The notes beneath the pieces were generated by a model, which was not told the DNA's origin, searched no databases, and saw nothing but the letters and a program-made list of their open reading frames with translations. Positions 18,480 to 27,738 of a stretch of 56,389 nt of DNA are shown piece after piece. The DNA is from Verrucomicrobiaceae bacterium (GTDB lineage: Bacteria > Verrucomicrobiota > Verrucomicrobiia > Chthoniobacterales > Terrimicrobiaceae). The position numbers and the translations under genes are program-made. Each line of letters begins with the position of its first letter. Positions within the stretch are counted from its first letter, which is position 1. The stretch is taken from positions 1 through 56,389 of the forward strand of contig QYQL01000091.1 in the NCBI GenBank assembly GCA_007280915.1. Reading direction: 5' to 3'.

Positions 18480-20557
18480 AGGCACAAGATCTACAATTCA
18501 CTCAACTTCTCGAAGGCTCCAAACAGTTCATCATTCCGATTTTTCAACGGACCTACAGTTGGGAGCGAAGCCATTGCGAGCAACTCTGGAACGATATCCT
18601 CCGCGTTGGAGGAGATCCCAACCTGAACAGCCATTTCATTGGTTCTGCGGTTTACATTCCCGAACAGGACACCAGCGCGGCGATTTCCCGGTGGCTCGTG
18701 ATCGACGGGCAACAACGAATAACGACCGTGACCTTAGCGCTGCTCAGCCTGATGCAGCGACTGAAAGCTGATAAAATTGATGATCCGGTATCAGCCGAGC
18801 AAATTGAAGATTCGTATCTGAGGAACAGGTATGGGAAAGGTGATCTGAGCTTCAAAATGCTGCTCACGAAGACCGACAAGGAAACGTTGATGGCCTTGCT
18901 GGAGGGGAAAACACCACCCGATCCGGTCTCCTCGCGAATTCGAGATAACTACGCATACTTCACAGAGCAAATGGCGACGGCCAACGTGAAGACAGTTTAT
19001 CAGGGTATTCAGAAGCTGATGATTGTGGACGTGCGCCTGCAGCAGGGAATCGATAACCCTCAGATGATTTTTGAGAGCATGAACTCAACAGGGAAAGCCC
19101 TGACCCAGGCGGACCTGATCCGAAACTTTGTCCTGATGGGGTTGCCTCACGACCTTCAGACGCGGCTCTATAACGATTACTGGCGGCCCATGGAGATCGT
19201 GTTTGGAGCAGAAAGTTACAATGCTGAATTCGATGAATTCATGCGCTACTTCCTGGTGATCCATACTGGAAACTACCGAATCCGCCGGGGCGACGTTTAC
19301 AGCGAATTCAAGTCATTTTCGCGAAAGTATGCGGTTGAAGAGCTGCTGGCTTTGCTCAAGGAGTATGCCGTCTATTTTTGTGCCATCGCGCTTGGCAAAG
19401 AGAAGGATGCAGAACTCACGCCTGCATTTCATGATATTCGCGAGTTGAGAGCGGATGTCTGTTACCCGCTCCTGATGGAGCTTTATGCCGACTACTCAGG
19501 CCAACGACTGACAAAAGAGGAATTTATCGAAATTGCACTGCTGACCGAGAGCTACGTTTTCCGTCGCGCAGTTTGTGACATCCCCACCCACTCGCTGCGT
19601 CAAACCTTCGCGACTTTCACCAAGAGTGTGAAAAAGGGTCGGTATCTGGAGAGCGTGAAAGCGGCATTTCTGCTGTTGCCGTCATATCGGCGGTTTCCAG
19701 ATGACGAGGAGTTTAAGCGACGAATGAAGACCAAGAACCTTTATTCGTTCAACCGTCGTTCCTACTGGCTGCGTCGTTTTGAAAATCACGGCAGGAAGGA
19801 GCGCGTGCTGGTGCAAGATTATACGATCGAACACATCATGCCCCAGAATGATAAGCTGAGCGCCGAGTGGCAGGCGGATCTGGGAGCCGAGTGGAAAACG
19901 ATCCAAGCGCAATATCTCCACACACTGGGCAACCTCACGCTGACCGGCTACAATTCAGAATACAGCGATCGTCCTTTTCATGAAAAGCGTGACATGGACG
20001 GCGGTTTTAAGCACAGCCCGCTCCGCCTTAATGAGGGAATGGGTTCATGCCAAACGTGGAACGAATCCGCCATTAAAGACCGGGCGACGCGGCTTTCAGA
20101 TAAGGCAACCACGATCTGGAGTGCTCCGAAGCTGTCTCCCGAGCTTCTCGATAGTTACAAACCCGCTGGGAAGGAGCCTTCGCAGTATACGCTCTCCGAT
20201 CACACTTATCTGAAGGGAGGGATAACGCGGGAGCTCTTTGACGCACTGCGTGCTGAGGTGCTGGCTCTGGACGAGTGTGTTCGCGAGGAGATTCTCAAGC
20301 TCTACATCGCATTCAAGGCCGAGACGAACTTTCTGGATGTGGTGCCACAGGCAAAACGCCTCATTCTCAGCATCAATGTGGATTTTCCAAAAATAGAAGA
20401 TCCGCGTAAACTCTGTCGTGACGTCACCGGGCTTGGCAGGTGGGGCAACGGCAACGTGGAGGCGCTCTTTGAAAAACTCGACGATCTCCCGTATATCATG
20501 GGCATCGTGAGTCAGGCGTTGGAACGCCAACTCGGCGATGAGGAAACTGAATCATAG
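18476..20557 (+). CDS. GmrSD-like DUF262/DUF1524 nuclease with DUF5655 C-terminal domain
   Basis: A 693-residue fusion. The N-terminal DUF262 (ParB-like NTPase) has 'IPIFQRTYSWE' and the hallmark 'VIDGQQRITTV' (Asp77-Arg81). The DUF1524 HNH-type nuclease begins at about 450 with 'IEHIMPQN' and continues with 'TLGNLTLTGYNSEYSD'. A DUF5655-like domain ('LFDALRAEVLALDECV') ends the protein. GmrSD-type enzymes are type IV restriction systems that attack glycosylated or otherwise modified phage DNA. The start ATG 18476 overlaps the upstream stop. GC content looks lower than in hsdM. Its embedding in a type I operon suggests one cassette against both plain and modified DNA. Confidence 0.85.
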   Translation: MKAQDLQFTQLLEGSKQFIIPIFQRTYSWERSHCEQLWNDILRVGGDPNLNSHFIGSAVYIPEQDTSAAISRWLVIDGQQRITTVTLALLSLMQRLKADKIDDPVSAEQIEDSYLRNRYGKGDLSFKMLLTKTDKETLMALLEGKTPPDPVSSRIRDNYAYFTEQMATANVKTVYQGIQKLMIVDVRLQQGIDNPQMIFESMNSTGKALTQADLIRNFVLMGLPHDLQTRLYNDYWRPMEIVFGAESYNAEFDEFMRYFLVIHTGNYRIRRGDVYSEFKSFSRKYAVEELLALLKEYAVYFCAIALGKEKDAELTPAFHDIRELRADVCYPLLMELYADYSGQRLTKEEFIEIALLTESYVFRRAVCDIPTHSLRQTFATFTKSVKKGRYLESVKAAFLLLPSYRRFPDDEEFKRRMKTKNLYSFNRRSYWLRRFENHGRKERVLVQDYTIEHIMPQNDKLSAEWQADLGAEWKTIQAQYLHTLGNLTLTGYNSEYSDRPFHEKRDMDGGFKHSPLRLNEGMGSCQTWNESAIKDRATRLSDKATTIWSAPKLSPELLDSYKPAGKEPSQYTLSDHTYLKGGITRELFDALRAEVLALDECVREEILKLYIAFKAETNFLDVVPQAKRLILSINVDFPKIEDPRKLCRDVTGLGRWGNGNVEALFEKLDDLPYIMGIVSQALERQLGDEETES

Positions 20558-20563
20558 TCGGCC

Positions 20564-22072
20564 ATGACCTCGAAACTCCCAATCAACCTCGAAAACCTCC
20601 TGCGCCAGCGGCAGGTGGAAGGCGAGCGGATCGAATACAAGGCGGGGTGGAACCCGGACGCGATCCTGCGAACGCTGTGTGCATTCGCCAACGATTTCGA
20701 GAACCTGGGCGGGGGGTATGTGGTGATCGGACAGGACTGCGATGCCAATGGGCGGCCGGTTTTCCCTCCAGTGGGCGTCCCGGATACCCAGCTCGACAAG
20801 ATCCAGCAGGAGCTCCTGGGATTCTGCAACCTGATCCAGCCGCCGTATTTCCCGCTGCTGAGCGTGGAGCGTTTTGAAGGTCGCAATCTGCTCGTCCTCT
20901 GGGCACCGGGCGGACTGACCCGGCCATACAAGGTGCCGAAATCGGTGACGGCAAAGATCAAGGAATACCGGTATTACGTCCGCCGCTACACCAGCACGGT
21001 CGAGGCCAAGGGCGAAACCGAGCGCGAGTTGATCAGCCTCACGGCGCAGGTCCCTTTTGATGACCGCGTGAATCAGACAGCCACGGTGGGCGACCTATCC
21101 CCGCGCCTGATGGAGGAATTCCTGCGCGAAGTCGGCAGCGAACTGGCGGATGAGGTGCCCGCACTTCCGGCGGAAGCCTTGGGTCGCCAGATGAAAGTGG
21201 TGGCCGGCCCGAGCGAAGCCCCGTTGCCGCAGAATGTCGGCCTATTGTTTTTCAACGAGCATCCCGAGCGATTTTTCCCGGTCACCCAGATCGATGTCGT
21301 CTGGTTTCCGGAAGGCGCGGGCGGCGACCGGTTTGAAGAAAAGGTGTTCCAGGGTCCGCTGGGCCGGATCACTCGCGATGCCATCAGCTTCATCCAGCGG
21401 AATTACCTCAAGGAAACGATCATCAAGCATCCGGACCGGCCGGAAGCAGAACGGTTCTGGAATTTCCCGCAGGCCGCCATCGAGGAGGCGGTCGTCAACG
21501 CCGTCTATCACCGTTCCTACGAGATCCGGGAGCCGGTGGAGGTCCGTATCTCCCGCGAGGATCTGGTGGTGCTGAGCTTCCCCGGTCCCGACCGGTCGAT
21601 CAAAATGGAAGACCTGCGCCGGGGGAAAGCCGTCTCTCGCCGTTACCGGAACCGCCGGATCGGGGAGTTCCTCAAGGAACTGGACCTCACCGAAGGCCGC
21701 TCGACCGGCATTTCCAAAATCATCAAGGCCATGGCGGCGAACGGTTCGCCCGCGCCGGAATTCGAGACCGACGACGAGCATTCCTATTTCCTCATCCGTC
21801 TGCCGGTGCATGAAAAAGCGGCGGCATGGGCGGAGGGGCTGGAATCCACCGCCGGGGAGACTACCCAAGAAACTACCCAAGAAACTACCCAAGAAAAAAT
21901 CATCGCTCTGCTGCGGGAGAATCCGGCGACAACCCGGATCGCTTTGGCCAAGGCCGTCGGCATCACACCGGACGGAGTGAAATACCATCTGGACAAACTC
22001 AAGGCTGCCGGAAAGGTCCGACATCATGGGCCAACGAAAGCGGGCCAATGGGAGGTGATCGACAAACCATGA
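20564..22072 (+). CDS. AlbA_2 / HATPase_c_4 putative regulator (RecG-like ATP-binding protein)
   Basis: A 502-residue protein: N-terminal Schlafen AlbA_2 domain ('ERIEYKAGWNPDAILRTLCAFAN...GGGYVVIGQD'), a GHKL-type ATPase region with 'AAIEEAVVNAVYHRSYE' (N-box-like), a short repetitive linker (three ETTQ units), and a C-terminal winged helix ('TTRIALAKAVGITPDGVKYHLDKLKAAGKV'). Such proteins are widespread in restriction and defence islands and are usually annotated as transcriptional regulators or divergent helicase-related ATPases. It starts 6 bp after the GmrSD-like gene and overlaps hsdR by ATGA. A role in controlling or assisting the restriction operon is inferred. Confidence 0.8.
   Translation: MTSKLPINLENLLRQRQVEGERIEYKAGWNPDAILRTLCAFANDFENLGGGYVVIGQDCDANGRPVFPPVGVPDTQLDKIQQELLGFCNLIQPPYFPLLSVERFEGRNLLVLWAPGGLTRPYKVPKSVTAKIKEYRYYVRRYTSTVEAKGETERELISLTAQVPFDDRVNQTATVGDLSPRLMEEFLREVGSELADEVPALPAEALGRQMKVVAGPSEAPLPQNVGLLFFNEHPERFFPVTQIDVVWFPEGAGGDRFEEKVFQGPLGRITRDAISFIQRNYLKETIIKHPDRPEAERFWNFPQAAIEEAVVNAVYHRSYEIREPVEVRISREDLVVLSFPGPDRSIKMEDLRRGKAVSRRYRNRRIGEFLKELDLTEGRSTGISKIIKAMAANGSPAPEFETDDEHSYFLIRLPVHEKAAAWAEGLESTAGETTQETTQETTQEKIIALLRENPATTRIALAKAVGITPDGVKYHLDKLKAAGKVRHHGPTKAGQWEVIDKP
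21860..21895 (+). repeat. Three tandem 12-bp units inside the AlbA_2 gene
   Basis: ACTACCCAAGAA is present three times in a row, encoding repeated TTQE units in the linker before the winged helix. Because the unit is 12 bp, gain or loss changes linker length without breaking the frame. Confidence 0.9.
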
Positions 22073-25000
22073 GCGCGAATGCCGCACAGCTCCGCCTCGA
22101 CGAGCGGAACCATGTCGAGAAGCCGCTGCTGGACCAACTGGCCGGCCTGGGCTGGGAGATCATCGATCTGGATGCCAAGCAGCATCCGGGCGACAGCCAC
22201 CGCGCGAACTTCACCGAGGTTTTGATGCTGCCGGTGCTGCGGGCGCAGTTGAAGGTGATCCAGCCGTGGCTGGAGGACGACCAGGTGGAGGAAGCGGTCA
22301 AATGCCTCAGCTTCCCCGGCTCGAACCTGCTCCAGAACAACCAGCATGTCTTCCGCCTGTTTCTGGAGGGGACCAGCGTTTCAGAAAATCGCCAGACCGG
22401 GGAGAAGAGCCCGACGGTGCGGTTCATTGATTTCAACGACAGGCGGAACAACCGGTTTATCGCGGTGTGCCAGTTCAAGGTGCGGATCCTCGGCACGGAG
22501 CACCACATCATCCCGGACATCGTGCTTTTTCTCAACGGCCTGCCGGTGGTGGTGGTCGAGTGCAAATCCCCGAAGGTGAAGGAACCGATCCCCGAGGCCA
22601 TCGAGCAACTGCTGCGATACGGTGAGCAGCGGGGAGCCAAAGGGGAAGGCAGCGCCCCGCTCTTTTACTTCAATCAGTTCCTGGTCACCACATGCCGCCA
22701 GGAAGCGAAATTCGGCACGATCACAACCCACAACGAAAAACAATTTTTCCGGTGGGCCGATCCGTTCCCCCGCACCCTCAACGATCTCGACCACGGCAGC
22801 AGCAGCCCCAATGACCAGCAGCGTCTCGTCGCCGGGATGCTCGATCACGCCAACCTGCTGGATCTCATCCGGACATTCACGCTCTTCAGCACGAACTCGA
22901 AAGGGGAAATAATCAAAGTGGTGGCCCGGTATCAGCAATTCCGCGCGGTCAAGCTGGCGGTGAAGCGGTTGCTGGAGGGGAAGAACCCACGCGAGCGCAG
23001 CGGCATTATCTGGCACACCCAGGGCTCCGGAAAATCGCTGACGATGATGTTCATGGTCCGGGAGATGTATCGGCACGCTTCTCTCTCGAAGTGGAAAATC
23101 ATCTTCGTGACCGACCGCACGCAGTTGGAGCAACAGCTCGCCGAAACCAGCCAGAGCATCGGCTTCACCGTCAAGGTGGCCGACAGTATCAAAAAGTTGA
23201 AGGAGCTGCTGGTGAGCGATGCTTCCGATCTCGTGATGGCGATGATCCACAAGTTCCGCGAGGCGGACCTGACGGAGACATTTCCGGAGCTGAATACCAG
23301 CCCGCATATCCTCCTGATGACCGACGAGGCGCACCGGTCGCAGTATTCCCTGCTGGCCGCCAACTTGGACAAGGGCGTGCCCAATGCATCGCGCATCGGT
23401 TACAGCGGGACGCCGATCGACAAGACCGAGCGGGTTTTCGGTGATTACATCGACAAATACACCATGCGCCAGTCGATCGCGGATGGCGTGACGCTGGAGA
23501 TCATCTACGAGGGCCGGACCCACAATGCCGAGGTGACGGACAAGGCGGGGATGGACACGGCGTTTGCGGATGTCTTCAGCGATTACAATCTCCAACAGCG
23601 CATGGAGATCCTGGGCTACGGATCGCGCACGGCCTATCTGGAGAGCGACAAGACTATCGCGGCCAAGGCCAAAGATATGGTGGGGCACTACCTCACGCAT
23701 GTATTTCCCAACGGCTACAAGGCCCAGATCGTTGCGACCTCACGCGAAGCGGCGGTGCGATATAAAGCGCATGTCGATGCAGCGGTGGCCGATGCCATCA
23801 CGGAGCTGGAAAAGGCAAACCCGCTGAAACTTGACATCGAATGCCTGAAAAAGCTCCAGAGCGACGTGGTCATTTCCGGCAGCCACAATGATGAGAAACA
23901 CCTGACACCCTACACCAACTCCTCGAAGCACGAGACCACGATCAAGAGCTTCAAGCTGCCGTTCGGGCGGGAGGACGAGGGAGTGAACGGCGACGTGGGT
24001 ATCGTGATCGTCAACAACATGCTGCTCACGGGATTCGACGCCCCGGTGGAGCAGGTCATGTATCTGGACAAGATCATTGTCGCCCACAGCTTGCTCCAGG
24101 CGATTGCCCGCGTGAACCGGGTCGGCGGAGATTCCAAGGAGAAGGGATTCGTGGTGGATTATGTCGGCGTCGGCAACCACCTCAAAAAGGCGCTCGATAA
24201 CTACGATGATCGCGAACAGAACGAGGTGCTGGACGTCCTGAGTTTCCCGGAAGAAGAGCTGCGGGAACTGAAGGCCAGCCATGCCGAGGTGCTTGCCATG
24301 CTGAAAAAGCACAAGCTGACCGACCTCACGGATCACGATGCGTTTTTTGATGTGTTCTACGACGAAGATCTGCGCTTCGAGTTCATGAGCGTCTTCAAGA
24401 AGTTCACGAAGAACCTGAACCTCGTCTTCCCCGCCAAGGAGGCGCTGGACTTCATGGGCGACTATCAGGCGCTCGTAGAAATCAATGTGCTGGCAGAAAA
24501 ACATTTCCGCGACCGGCGGCTGAGCATGAGGGGGATCCCACCCAAACTGCGCAAAATCACCGACGCATTCCTGGAGTCGCGAGGCATCAATGTGAAGGTC
24601 GAGCCGATCTCGATCCTGGACGAGGATTTCCAGAAGGAGGTCAAAAAGCACGACCGGACAAAGACCAAGGCGGCGGAGATCGAACATGCGGTCCGGCACC
24701 ATCTCGACGTGGACTTGAACGATGATCCCGAACTCCAGGCATCCTTTGCCGAAGCCCTGCGGAAGATCTTCGAGGAGTTCGCCAACAACTGGGCCAAGAT
24801 TTACGAGGAGTTGGAAAAACTGCGCAAACGCATCGTAAACGCGGGCAAAGAACCGACGTATGGCCTGCACCGGAAAAAGCAGATGCCGCTGTTCCGGATG
24901 CTGCGGCGGGAGTTTTTTGGCGAGGCCCCGGTGGATGAATCGCTCAGCGCTGCAGAGGGAGCGACGGTATACGGAATCAACGAGGAGCGGATCAGCAAGC

Positions 25001-25230
25001 TCGTCACCCTGACGCTGGACCTCTACGGGGAAATCGAACGGGAACTGAAGCTTACCGGTTTCTGGGAGAGCATTCCGGCCCGCAACAAGCTGGTTGCCGA
25101 CCTTCAGAAAATCCTCCTGCAACCTGATTTTTCAAAGCTCCCGGGAATCGTGAAAAACCGGAAGCATATCATCAGCCGCCTCATGGAAATTGCGGAGAAG
25201 AATCACGACACGATCCTTTACGCCGCCTGA
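22069..25230 (+). CDS. hsdR: Type I restriction-modification endonuclease/translocase HsdR
   Basis: A 1053-residue motor and nuclease subunit. The PD-(D/E)xK nuclease is seen as 'IPDIVLFLNGLPVVVVECKSPK' (Glu-x-Lys about 164-166). The SF2 helicase follows with Walker A 'HTQGSGKSLTMM' (about 318) and the DEAH box 'LMTDEAHRSQY' (about 418), then 'IGYSGTPI' (motif III). The C-terminal part binds the methylase. It cleaves unmodified DNA after ATP-driven translocation. I chose ATG 22069, preceded by GGAGGTGAT and overlapping the upstream stop, rather than the longer open frame from 21826. Confidence 0.94.
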   Translation: MSANAAQLRLDERNHVEKPLLDQLAGLGWEIIDLDAKQHPGDSHRANFTEVLMLPVLRAQLKVIQPWLEDDQVEEAVKCLSFPGSNLLQNNQHVFRLFLEGTSVSENRQTGEKSPTVRFIDFNDRRNNRFIAVCQFKVRILGTEHHIIPDIVLFLNGLPVVVVECKSPKVKEPIPEAIEQLLRYGEQRGAKGEGSAPLFYFNQFLVTTCRQEAKFGTITTHNEKQFFRWADPFPRTLNDLDHGSSSPNDQQRLVAGMLDHANLLDLIRTFTLFSTNSKGEIIKVVARYQQFRAVKLAVKRLLEGKNPRERSGIIWHTQGSGKSLTMMFMVREMYRHASLSKWKIIFVTDRTQLEQQLAETSQSIGFTVKVADSIKKLKELLVSDASDLVMAMIHKFREADLTETFPELNTSPHILLMTDEAHRSQYSLLAANLDKGVPNASRIGYSGTPIDKTERVFGDYIDKYTMRQSIADGVTLEIIYEGRTHNAEVTDKAGMDTAFADVFSDYNLQQRMEILGYGSRTAYLESDKTIAAKAKDMVGHYLTHVFPNGYKAQIVATSREAAVRYKAHVDAAVADAITELEKANPLKLDIECLKKLQSDVVISGSHNDEKHLTPYTNSSKHETTIKSFKLPFGREDEGVNGDVGIVIVNNMLLTGFDAPVEQVMYLDKIIVAHSLLQAIARVNRVGGDSKEKGFVVDYVGVGNHLKKALDNYDDREQNEVLDVLSFPEEELRELKASHAEVLAMLKKHKLTDLTDHDAFFDVFYDEDLRFEFMSVFKKFTKNLNLVFPAKEALDFMGDYQALVEINVLAEKHFRDRRLSMRGIPPKLRKITDAFLESRGINVKVEPISILDEDFQKEVKKHDRTKTKAAEIEHAVRHHLDVDLNDDPELQASFAEALRKIFEEFANNWAKIYEELEKLRKRIVNAGKEPTYGLHRKKQMPLFRMLRREFFGEAPVDESLSAAEGATVYGINEERISKLVTLTLDLYGEIERELKLTGFWESIPARNKLVADLQKILLQPDFSKLPGIVKNRKHIISRLMEIAEKNHDTILYAA

Positions 25231-25913
25231 TGGATCTCAATTATCAGATCGTTCGTTCTGCCAGGCGCAGGAAACTCACGATCACCGTTGAGCGGGACCG
25301 GTCGATCATCGTCCATGCCCCGGTGGGCACCGCAGACGAGGCGATCCGCCGGGTTGTCGATTCCAAGCGGCAGTGGTTGTTCGACAAAGTGCATCACACT
25401 CAAAAGTATCAGTCCCGACAGCACCCTCCCGGCAAGGAAGTGGTCAACGGCGAATCGGCTCCCTACCTCGGCAGAGAATACCGCATCGAGGTCACCGAGA
25501 CGGCGAGCGAAAAGGTCGAGTTCTCGCGACGGTTTCTGATCCCATTGGCCCAGCAAAAGAAGAGGCGGGAGGTTTTGAAGGCGTGGTATGTCGAGCGTGC
25601 AAAGGAAACGATTCTGCCGCTGGTCGCCCGTTACGCCCGCGATCTTGGAGTCCAATACGGGGCGGCCCGGATCGTGGACAACCGTTATCGATGGGGCTCC
25701 TGCACGGTGAAGGACAATGTGAATTTCAACTGGAGGCTGATCAAGGCCCCGATGTTCGTCATCGCCTACGTGATCGTGCACGAACTCGCCCACCTCCTCG
25801 AAGGTAACCATACCCCACGCTTCTGGAACATCGTCCGGGCCAAAGCCCCATCGACAGAGAAAGCACGAGCCTGGTTGAAAGAACACGGGCAGCTACTCGA
25901 AGAAGAAGTCTGA
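25230..25913 (+). CDS. YgjP-like zinc metallopeptidase (DUF45/WLM family) linked to hsdR
   Basis: A 227-residue protein with the zinc-protease motif 'IVHELAHLLEGNH' (HExxH about 182-186) and 'RYRWGSC', the conserved segment of YgjP-type proteins. These often lie directly after hsdR in type I systems, and proteolytic control of the restriction subunit is the usual suggestion; this is inference. The ATG shares one base with the hsdR stop, so it is the last gene of the defence operon. No signal peptide, hence cytoplasmic. Confidence 0.88.
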   Translation: MDLNYQIVRSARRRKLTITVERDRSIIVHAPVGTADEAIRRVVDSKRQWLFDKVHHTQKYQSRQHPPGKEVVNGESAPYLGREYRIEVTETASEKVEFSRRFLIPLAQQKKRREVLKAWYVERAKETILPLVARYARDLGVQYGAARIVDNRYRWGSCTVKDNVNFNWRLIKAPMFVIAYVIVHELAHLLEGNHTPRFWNIVRAKAPSTEKARAWLKEHGQLLEEEV

Positions 25914-25933
25914 TTGTTGGCAACGGCCAGTTA

Positions 25934-26287
25934 TCAAAACTCAAACTCCCCCTGCTTCGTGCCACCCTTCTGCGGCTTTTTCTGGATCATCGTCTCAATC
26001 GCTTCGATCACCCCGTTGACTTGGGCCTTGTTCTCCGGGCTGGGATCGTCTGTGTACCATCGCGTTGCCTGACGCCCAAGCCAGTCCAATGTTCTTTTCC
26101 CAATCGGCCAGACCCGGAAGATCCATCCATCCACCCGCATGGCATCGCCGCCGACGATCACCTTCTTCGGGAGGGGAAGTTCCGGCAGCTCCTCCACGGA
26201 ATTGAGTAGATCGCCATCCGGGGAGACGCCCAACGGTTGGGGTATACCGGAATCGTCCTTTTGGGGGGATCTGCGGCGTCTTGCCAT
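25934..26287 (-). CDS. Hypothetical protein, 117 residues
   Basis: I do not recognise this protein. It is hydrophilic, with a basic N-terminus 'MARRRRSPQKDD', a central 'VIVGGDAMRVDGWIFRVWPIGKRTLDWLGR' and a Lys/Gln-rich C-terminus. The amino-acid composition and the compact fit between neighbours support a real gene. It is convergent with the metallopeptidase gene (20 bp apart). Possibly an element-borne accessory gene. Confidence 0.5.
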   Translation of the reverse strand: MARRRRSPQKDDSGIPQPLGVSPDGDLLNSVEELPELPLPKKVIVGGDAMRVDGWIFRVWPIGKRTLDWLGRQATRWYTDDPSPENKAQVNGVIEAIETMIQKKPQKGGTKQGEFEF

Positions 26288-26478
26288 GTCGGGATTTTAT
26301 GTGCCCGGAGATGGCCCGGCAATCGCAGGATTCAGGGATTTCGTTCTGTCCCGCACTACCTGACAAGCGGTATTCTGCCGACATGAAAGCTCTCCTTGCA
26401 TATTTGCGACATCTCTTCCGAAGGCCGGAGCCATCGCCCCGAGTCTGGACCCGGTGGATGCCATAGCCACTTTCCACG

Positions 26479-26859
26479 ATGCGACGATCCACCATACCGA
26501 AGGCACTCCCCAAGCCGTGGTTCGTTTACATGCTCCGATGCTCAAACGGGTGTCTCTACACCGGGATCACGACCGACGTGCCGAAGCGTCTCAAGGTTCA
26601 CAATGCCGGAAAGGGGTCCGCGTATGTCCGAGCCCACCGGCCGGCCAAGCTAGTCGCATTTACCGCGTCGGAAAGTAGATCAACGGCATCCATCTTGGAG
26701 TATTTCGTGAAATCCCTGAGCCGGGCGAAGAAGCTCAGCCTGGCACGGAAATGGAAGGCTGGTCACCGCCGCGACCGCGAGAGCAGCGTGCCCACCACGG
26801 CGGCGAGAACGGAGCGACCACCCTGGCACATTACCTCAGATGAAGCAGGCACTCCCTGA
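26479..26859 (+). CDS. GIY-YIG nuclease family protein (UPF0213-like)
   Basis: Residues ~12-95 form a small GIY-YIG domain: 'WFVYMLRCSNGCLYTGITTDVPKRLKVHN' gives the YxL...YTGIT core with the conserved Arg, followed by 'GKGSAYVRAHRP' and an 'LEYFVKSLSRAKK' helix with the Glu. Single-domain members such as YhbQ have weak nuclease activity and unclear roles. The last ~30 residues do not resemble the family and overlap the convergent mogA 3' end by 29 bp. The start is uncertain; ATG 26479 leaves a short basic leader. The 191 bp upstream shows no gene. Confidence 0.72.
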   Translation: MRRSTIPKALPKPWFVYMLRCSNGCLYTGITTDVPKRLKVHNAGKGSAYVRAHRPAKLVAFTASESRSTASILEYFVKSLSRAKKLSLARKWKAGHRRDRESSVPTTAARTERPPWHITSDEAGTP

Positions 26860-27298
26860 TGGCTGGAACAATGGGGAGGAGGCAATCATTGATTGCTCGT
26901 GGGTTGCCTGGAAGGTTGACGATAAGCGTTCGTCCTCGGGTGCCTGCGGTCGCACGGGAGAGGATGGCGGTCGGGACCTTTGCAAAGCTGACTGCCCGCA
27001 TCGCCTCTCCGAACCCTGGCAGTTCGCGGTCCAGGACGGCCCGGGTCGCTTCCGGGGTCACGTCTCGCGGCGCCGGCCCCGTCCCTCCTGTGGTGATGAT
27101 AAGATCGCAATGCTCGACGTCTGCCAAGTCCATCAAAGCGGATTCAATCTGGATGCGCTCATCGGGGAGGAGGAGGGCAACAAATTCCGCCTCAGCATCA
27201 AGGCACTCACGGACGACGCGTTCGATCTCCGGCCCGCTCAGGTCCTGGTAGATCCCCTGGCTGGCGCGGTCGCTCAACGTCACGCGGCCGATTTTCAT
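26831..27298 (-). CDS. mogA: Molybdopterin adenylyltransferase MogA/MoaB family
   Basis: A 155-residue protein that adenylates molybdopterin to prepare it for molybdenum insertion by MoeA. Visible motifs: 'RVTLSDRASQGIYQDLSG' near the N-terminus, 'DLIITTGGTGPAPRDVTPEAT' (MPT-binding TGGTG and the catalytic Asp region) and 'IVNLPGNPRA'. Length fits the MogA/MoaB family. It is the last gene of the long molybdenum-cofactor/nrf operon and overlaps moaC by ATGA at 27295-27298. Confidence 0.88.
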   Translation of the reverse strand: MKIGRVTLSDRASQGIYQDLSGPEIERVVRECLDAEAEFVALLLPDERIQIESALMDLADVEHCDLIITTGGTGPAPRDVTPEATRAVLDRELPGFGEAMRAVSFAKVPTAILSRATAGTRGRTLIVNLPGNPRAINDCLLPIVPAIRECLLHLR

Positions 27299-27738
27299 TT
27301 TTTGGTTTTTCCCGTCACGCGGATGCTTTCGATCCGCATGGATTTGTCGGCGGCTTTCATCATGTCAAAAAGGGTCAGGGCGGTCAGGCTCACGGCGGTG
27401 AGCGCTTCCATCTCCACCCCGGTCTTTGCACTGGTGCGCGCGGTGGCTGTGATCTGGATTTTGTCGTCGCCAATTTCAAAGTCCACCGTGACCTGATCCA
27501 GCGGGAGCGTGTGGCAGAGCGGAATGAGCTCGGCAGTTTTTTTCGCCGCTTGGATGCCGGCAATCCGGGCAACTGCGATCACATCGCCCTTGGGCAGGGC
27601 CAGATCACGCAGGAGGCGGATTGTTTCCGGCTGGCAGTGGAGGGTGCCGGTGGCTGAGGCGGTCCGGATCTGCACGGACTTCGCCCCCACATCGACCATG
27701 CGGGCCCGGCCTTGTTTATCCAGATGGCTGAAATTCAT
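27295..27738 (-). CDS. moaC: Cyclic pyranopterin monophosphate synthase MoaC
   Basis: A 147-residue enzyme that acts with MoaA to convert GTP to cyclic pyranopterin monophosphate, the first Moco intermediate. Conserved stretches are 'MVDVGAKSVQIRTASATG', 'LIPLCHTLPLDQV' and 'TARTSAKTGVEMEALTAVSLTALTLFDM' with the catalytic Lys in the last part ('KAADKSMRIE'). Overlaps moeA upstream and mogA downstream by ATGA, so synthesis is coupled. Confidence 0.95.
   Translation of the reverse strand: MNFSHLDKQGRARMVDVGAKSVQIRTASATGTLHCQPETIRLLRDLALPKGDVIAVARIAGIQAAKKTAELIPLCHTLPLDQVTVDFEIGDDKIQITATARTSAKTGVEMEALTAVSLTALTLFDMMKAADKSMRIESIRVTGKTKK

Larger units (their letters stand above)
8801..26287. mobile_element. 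Integrated genomic island carrying integrase, replication and defence modules
   Basis: The left end is marked by the tRNA-Ser remnant and integrase. Cargo in order: integrase, excisionase-like protein, small DUF3820-like protein, primase/helicase, then the type I restriction-modification operon. The right limit is set at the last gene before the GIY-YIG and molybdenum-cofactor genes, but I found no second copy of the tRNA end there. The element could extend further or have lost its right end. Confidence 0.5.

Noticed and set aside
21860-21895. Phase-variable on/off switch by repeat slippage
   Set aside because: The repeat unit is 12 bp, so changes in number keep the reading frame; only linker length would vary.
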